Source: Amycolatopsis coloradensis (GTDB taxonomy: Bacteria; Actinomycetota; Actinomycetes; Mycobacteriales; Pseudonocardiaceae). Taken from it: a DNA stretch of 64,000 bases. The notes under the pieces were generated by a model. The model was not told the origin of the DNA and searched no databases. It was given only the letters and a program-made list of their open reading frames with translations. How positions within the stretch are numbered: position 1 is the first letter of the stretch; each line of letters starts with the position of its first letter. This document shows positions 60,384 through 64,000 of the stretch, piece by piece. The DNA lies in contig NZ_CP150484.1 in NCBI RefSeq assembly GCF_037997115.1, positions 792,586 to 856,585 on the forward strand. Direction: 5' to 3'. The position numbers and the translations under genes are program-made.

Positions 60384-60436
60384 GGGCTGAAGGGGACTTT
60401 CCCCGCATCGCATGCGGGGAAAGCTCCCTTCAGCCC
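60384..60436. repeat. 53-nt palindrome reaching into the DUF6801 stop
   Basis: Arms of about 25 bases beginning GGGCTGAAGGGGACTTTCCC, with two mismatches, around CGC. The core is the same as in the palindrome at 26480. The stop codon of the adjacent DUF6801 gene (60430-60432) lies inside its right arm. Probably a terminator for that leftward gene. Confidence 0.85.
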
Positions 60437-61548
60437 CGCGGGGTCAGCGCGAGTTCGAAGGTGTTGCCGTCCCCCTGGACGAGTGTGCTCACGTAGGAGG
60501 TGAACGCGCCACAGCCGGTCAGCGGCGCCAGCGAATAGGTGCCGCTGAGCGCGCCGCCCTTCGCCATGGTGAAACCGTCGCCGGTGCGCAGTTCCGCCGT
60601 CGACGGGGCCGACGTCCGGCAGCCCGGCCCGGTGCTGACCGGCATGCCGACGAGCGTCACCAGCGGGAGGACGGTGGTGAACTGGGATCTCGCGACGAAA
60701 CCGGTCCCGGTGAGGTCACCGCCCTGCGGTCCGTCGGCGACGAACTCCAGATCGGCCGAGCCCGGCAGGAAGCCGAACAGCCGGAAGTCGGTGTGTGCCT
60801 TGTCGAACACCGGGCCGCCGCTGAAGACCGTCGCCGCGGTCGGGCTCAGCTCGAAGGCGCCGGTCAGCGGCGCGTCGGCACCGAGTGCCTTGATACCGGT
60901 CTTCCCGGCGATCGTGAACCGGTGCCCCGCGGGCTTCTCGCCGAGATCGAAGGAGAGCAGGATCGGGTCCTGGCCGTGGTCGAGCGTGCAGTCCGAGGTG
61001 AAGGAGCCCAGCCCGGTGAAGGAGCCATCGGCCTTCTTCGGAGTGAGCCGGGTGGTGAAGTCGCCGACGGTCAGCGTCGTCTTGCCCGGTTTCGCCAGCG
61101 TGATGGTGGGCACGGAGCCGGTCGCCACCGGGCTGAACGTGCCGGACGGCGGGACGTCGGTCTTGGCGACGTTCAGCGGGATGCGCACGGGAAGCGGGTT
61201 CGCGTCGCCGTTGACCAGTGTCACCCCGGCCGCCGCGGTGCCTTCGATGGTGGTGGCGCCGACGAGGTTGAGGCCGCGCGCCGCCTTGTCCGGCACCGTC
61301 ACGGTGATGGTCAGGCCGGAGGTGGTGAGCGTACCGCCGGGCGCCGTCGGCACCTCGAAGTCGGCCTTGATGTTCACGTCGAGCTTCTGCATCCCGATCA
61401 GCGGGAACGGGCAGGTGAACGACAGTTTCTTGTCGACGGGCGTACCGGCCGCCGCGCCGCGGACGGCGACGAACAGCAGGCAGCCCGCCGTGAGCAGGAC
61501 GGTGAGGCCCGCCGCGAGCAGCATCCGGACGTTGATGCGAAGGGGCAT
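60430..61548 (-). CDS. Secreted DUF6801-type protein (second of pair)
   Basis: 372 residues. The membrane or signal segment MLLAAGLTVLLTAGCLLFVA is followed by beta-rich repeats: FTCPFPLIGMQKLDVNIKAD, GLNLVGATTIEGTAAAGV and a C-terminal half with FRLFGFLPGSADLEF and GGALSGTYSLAPLTGCGAF. It parallels the upstream protein along its length and belongs to the actinobacterial DUF6801 family of cell-surface proteins of unknown role. The ATG at 61548 has AGGAAGG upstream. It ends inside a dispersed palindrome. Confidence 0.82.
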   Translation of the reverse strand: MPLRINVRMLLAAGLTVLLTAGCLLFVAVRGAAAGTPVDKKLSFTCPFPLIGMQKLDVNIKADFEVPTAPGGTLTTSGLTITVTVPDKAARGLNLVGATTIEGTAAAGVTLVNGDANPLPVRIPLNVAKTDVPPSGTFSPVATGSVPTITLAKPGKTTLTVGDFTTRLTPKKADGSFTGLGSFTSDCTLDHGQDPILLSFDLGEKPAGHRFTIAGKTGIKALGADAPLTGAFELSPTAATVFSGGPVFDKAHTDFRLFGFLPGSADLEFVADGPQGGDLTGTGFVARSQFTTVLPLVTLVGMPVSTGPGCRTSAPSTAELRTGDGFTMAKGGALSGTYSLAPLTGCGAFTSYVSTLVQGDGNTFELALTPRG

Positions 61549-61623
61549 GGTCGCCTTCCTGGACGGCACGGAAACGGCACCGGTCCCCGTCACGGAACGC
61601 GCGACGGGGACCGGCTGCCTGAC

Positions 61624-62856
61624 TTACTTCTTGGTGAGGTTCAGATCGAGCGTGTTGCCGTCGCTCTTGGCGAACGCGCTGACCCAGTCGTTCAGCTGAC
61701 CGCAGTTCTGCAGGGCCGACAGCGAGTAGGTGCCGGTGAGCTTCCCGCCCTTGAGCAGGTCGAAATCCGGACCGGTGGTCATCTCGCTGGTGGACGGGCT
61801 GACCGTGCCGCACTTCGGGTCGTTGCTGATGGGGATCCCGAAGATCTGCACGCTCGGCAGGAACACGTTGAACTTGATGTGCGCCTTGAACCCGGTGCCG
61901 ACGAGCTCACCGGTCTGCTTGCCGACCTGCTCGACCTTGATCTCCGAACGGCCGTCGATGAACCCGAACAGCTTGAACTGGGTGGACGACGGGTCGAGCT
62001 TCAGGTCACCGGTGAACGTCTTCGACGCGAGGTCCACGTCCGCGTCGAAGCCACCGTTGATCGCCGCGGTGCTGCCGAGCGACTTCAGCGCGGTCTGACC
62101 CTTGATGCCGAACGCGTACTTGATCCCGCCGCCACCGGGCGTGGTGGTGGTAGTGGGCGGGGTCGTCGGCGTGGTCGGCGTCGTGGGGGTGGTGGTGGGC
62201 GTGGTCGGGGTGGTGGGCGTGGTCGTGCCGCCACCGCCGTCACCGATCTTGATCGTGGCCAGCGTGTTGTTCTGGCCAGGATCCTGCTTGCACGGCGCGT
62301 CGATCGTGCCGTCCGGCGTGATACCGGTGACCGAACCGTCAGCCTTGCGCGGGGTGACCTTCAGCCGCAGGTCGCCCACGGTGATCTTCGCCTCGCCGGG
62401 CTGGTTGAAGGTCAGCGAAGGCGTCTTGCCCGCCGCGTTGACCGTCATCTCGCCCGAGGTGGGGATGTTCTGCTTGGCGATGTCGTTCGGGACGTTGACC
62501 GGGAGGTTGAGCCCCGGTGCCGCCACGGTCGCCGCCGCGACGGCCTGTCCTTCCAGCGTGGTCGCACCGATCAGGTTGAGCCCGCTGACCGTGTCCGCGT
62601 TGATCGTGGAGACGGCCTTGATGTCGAACGTGCCGGTCGGCTGACCGGTCTTGACCGACAGCGGAAGATCGGTGTTGATCACCACCTTCAGCGACTGCGA
62701 CCCCACGAGCGGCAGGTCGCAGTGGTAGTTGAGCGGGAGCGAGATCGGATCGGCGACACTGGACTGTGCCCCGACCACGAGTACCGCGGCGGCAAGCCCC
62801 ACGGCACCGGCAGCGGCGGCGGCGACCGCCTTCTTGGTTCCTCTACGGTGACTCAC
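61624..62856 (-). CDS. Secreted DUF6801-type protein with Thr/Pro linker (first of pair)
   Basis: 410 residues. Signal peptide KAVAAAAAGAVGLAAAVLVV (cleavage near SVADP), domain 1 (about 40-205; LNYHCDLPLVGSQSLKVVIN, GLNLIGATTLEGQAV), a linker made of TTP repeats (about 210-245), and domain 2 (about 250-410; FKLFGFIDGRSEIKV, GGKLTGTYSLSALQNCGQL). It has the same two-part plan as the downstream paralogue, which lacks the TTP linker. The GTG start follows GGAAGGACG. Probably exported and wall-associated; function unknown. Confidence 0.82.
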   Translation of the reverse strand: MSHRRGTKKAVAAAAAGAVGLAAAVLVVGAQSSVADPISLPLNYHCDLPLVGSQSLKVVINTDLPLSVKTGQPTGTFDIKAVSTINADTVSGLNLIGATTLEGQAVAAATVAAPGLNLPVNVPNDIAKQNIPTSGEMTVNAAGKTPSLTFNQPGEAKITVGDLRLKVTPRKADGSVTGITPDGTIDAPCKQDPGQNNTLATIKIGDGGGGTTTPTTPTTPTTTPTTPTTPTTPPTTTTTPGGGGIKYAFGIKGQTALKSLGSTAAINGGFDADVDLASKTFTGDLKLDPSSTQFKLFGFIDGRSEIKVEQVGKQTGELVGTGFKAHIKFNVFLPSVQIFGIPISNDPKCGTVSPSTSEMTTGPDFDLLKGGKLTGTYSLSALQNCGQLNDWVSAFAKSDGNTLDLNLTKK

Positions 62857-63334
62857 GATCGTCCTTCCGTGGTATCAACGATGATACGAAACGGCGTACA
62901 ATTCCCCAGAGCAATGAATATCGGCCCGAGAGAATTCTCCGGGTAGCGACGATGTCTGACGGATCGCAACCGAACAGTAAACTAACGACGCGTCCACACC
63001 GCTATCAAGTGCTTCACCGGAAAAGTTGACCGGCCACGGGTAAATTGTCACGCAGGCACGGTACAACCGACTGGTTCCTAGTAGCGGCACATGGGTTTCC
63101 CCAGTTCAGAGCCAGATAAGACCGCTCGCGGAACCGCTGACGAGAGTGACAATCTCACCACTGAAAACTATCTCGCGCGTGCCAATCGCCCTTTTCGGTG
63201 TCGCGGCCGTCTTGCCTGCCTGAATCTTTCGTGAGTAACCTCGCGGTTCAGCAAGCCGGTCACCGCCGACCATCGCGGAATCCCGCTCGTCGTGCCGGGG
63301 CAGGCCCTCTTTCGCCGAATTCGACGGGGAAACC
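62857..63334. other. Divergent intergenic region, lower GC
   Basis: About 480 bases, A/T-richer than its surroundings, between the DUF6801 pair and the lipoprotein gene. A perfect inverted repeat GTATCA-ACGA-TGATAC lies at 62872-62887, about 15 bases before the DUF6801 start, where an operator would act. No gene is supported here. Confidence 0.5.
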
Positions 63335-63916
63335 ATGAAAAGAATGCGCCGCAAGGCAGCGCGAATCGCGTTCGCCGCCGTCTCCACGACCGCCGCGGCG
63401 GTCCTGTTGAGCGCCTGCGGGTCGGACGAACCCGCCGACGCCGGCAGGCACGCCGATCCGGCAGCGCTCGCCTGGGTGGACAAGGTGTGCTCGGGCGTCG
63501 CTACGGGCTCGGCGAAGCTGTCCAAGCCGCCCGCGTTCGACCCCGCCGACCCACAGGGGACCAAGACCGCCATGGTGGGTTTCCTGAATTCGCTGTCCGC
63601 CGCGCTCGACGACATGGCGGGCGGGATCCGGAACGCCGGTGTGCCGCCGGTCCCGGATGGACAGTCCGCTGTGGACAAGGCCACCACCACGCTCGGCGAG
63701 ACCAAGTCGAAGGTGTCCGCCACCCTGACGCGGATGCAGGACGCGAAGGTCACCGACCAGGCGAGCCTGCAGAAAGTGGTCGCCGACGCCGACAGCACGA
63801 TGAGCGGGTTGAGCGAGCCGGAAGGCCCCATCAAGCATCTGCGCGCCAACCCCGAACTGGAGCTCGCGTTCGCCGAGTCCACGACCTGCCGCCAGGTCTA
63901 CGGCGGCACCGCCTGA
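63335..63916 (+). CDS. Putative lipoprotein, unknown function
   Basis: 193 residues. Lipoprotein signal peptide with basic start KRMRRKAARIAFAAVSTTAA and lipobox LLSACGS (lipidated Cys about 28). The mature part is mostly helical (DPAALAWVDKVCSGVATGSA, FLNSLSAALDDMAGGIRNAG, STMSGLSEPEGPIKHLRANP) with cysteines in KVCSG and TTCRQ, perhaps a disulfide. GGGGA precedes the ATG. It is followed 70 bases later by another rightward gene and may form an operon with it. Confidence 0.85.
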   Translation: MKRMRRKAARIAFAAVSTTAAAVLLSACGSDEPADAGRHADPAALAWVDKVCSGVATGSAKLSKPPAFDPADPQGTKTAMVGFLNSLSAALDDMAGGIRNAGVPPVPDGQSAVDKATTTLGETKSKVSATLTRMQDAKVTDQASLQKVVADADSTMSGLSEPEGPIKHLRANPELELAFAESTTCRQVYGGTA

Positions 63917-63986
63917 GCGGACACCCTCGAAGCCCGTGGCAGGAGTTCACCACCGTGATCGGTGGTGTCCTCGGGGGGAGCACGGC

Positions 63987-64000
63987 ATGAGCGCGATCGA
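63987..64000 (+). CDS. Start of a gene running off the right edge
   Basis: ATG at 63987 (reads MSAI...) preceded by GGGGGGAG at good spacing, 70 bases after the lipoprotein stop. Only four codons are in the window, so the product cannot be identified. Confidence 0.55.

Noticed and set aside
57953..60496. 847-codon plus-strand frame opposite the copper ATPase
   Set aside because: No recognisable domain; the minus strand carries every P-type ATPase motif.
1..64000. Mobile elements or prophage
   Set aside because: No transposase, integrase, phage structural gene or flanking attachment repeat was seen; the palindromes are the only repeat families found.

Overview
The window is chromosomal DNA from a high-GC filamentous actinomycete. 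The most likely source is Amycolatopsis or a close relative in the Pseudonocardiaceae. This rests on the strong G/C bias at third codon positions, the many GTG/TTG starts, the DUF6801 and DUF4233 families, the wealth of Ser/Thr kinases and the dispersed long palindromes at gene ends. No transposase, integrase, phage gene or CRISPR array was seen. The genus assignment is inference from gene content and repeats.

Left part (1-24 kb). A leftward housekeeping series valS - folC - DUF4233 - ndk - rne forms the backbone. It is separated by unrelated genes: a subtilisin-like protease, a drug-type ABC exporter (ATPase plus two permeases), a secreted M14 carboxypeptidase, a large secreted NAGPA-phosphodiesterase/metallophosphoesterase fusion, a DinB/MDMPI-fold protein, an HxlR regulator divergent from an imine-reductase-like enzyme, a PhoD phosphatase, a methyltransferase and an SGNH lipase. 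Two neighbouring membrane proteins (22.8-24.1 kb) share one anchor module.

Middle part (24-40 kb). A formate-linked set includes an FdhF/YdeP molybdoenzyme, FdhD, and an OFA-type oxalate/formate MFS carrier with a 42-residue 'small subunit'. An LCP-family cell-wall ligase and an SDR lie between these genes. Then come a methyltransferase and an ABC-F protein preceded by what looks like a complete ribosome-dependent attenuator (7-residue leader peptide MQQLLFL, a terminator hairpin and a competing hairpin over the Shine-Dalgarno). Next are a PRC-barrel/DUF2382 stress protein, a kinase/membrane-protein pair divergent from a Thr/Pro-stalked surface protein, and a TerC protein behind a yybP-ykoY (manganese) riboswitch.

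Right part (40-64 kb). The most notable locus is at 41.0-52.7 kb. Two divergent, translationally coupled operons encode an antigen-85-like secreted acyltransferase/esterase, an SDR and a glycosyltransferase (leftward), and a secreted protein of unknown family, a FadD32-like fatty acyl-AMP ligase, a Pks13-architecture polyketide synthase (ACP-KS-AT-ACP-TE) and an MFS exporter (rightward). The set resembles the mycolic acid condensation and transfer machinery, yet members of Amycolatopsis are described as lacking mycolic acids. I infer that it makes and exports an alpha-branched beta-keto/hydroxy acyl glycolipid or related lipid. Downstream lie a VOC protein and a TetR regulator with paired operators, two tRNA-Val genes, two tandem receptor kinases, a CopA copper ATPase, two DUF6801 secreted proteins, a lipoprotein and the first codons of a further gene.
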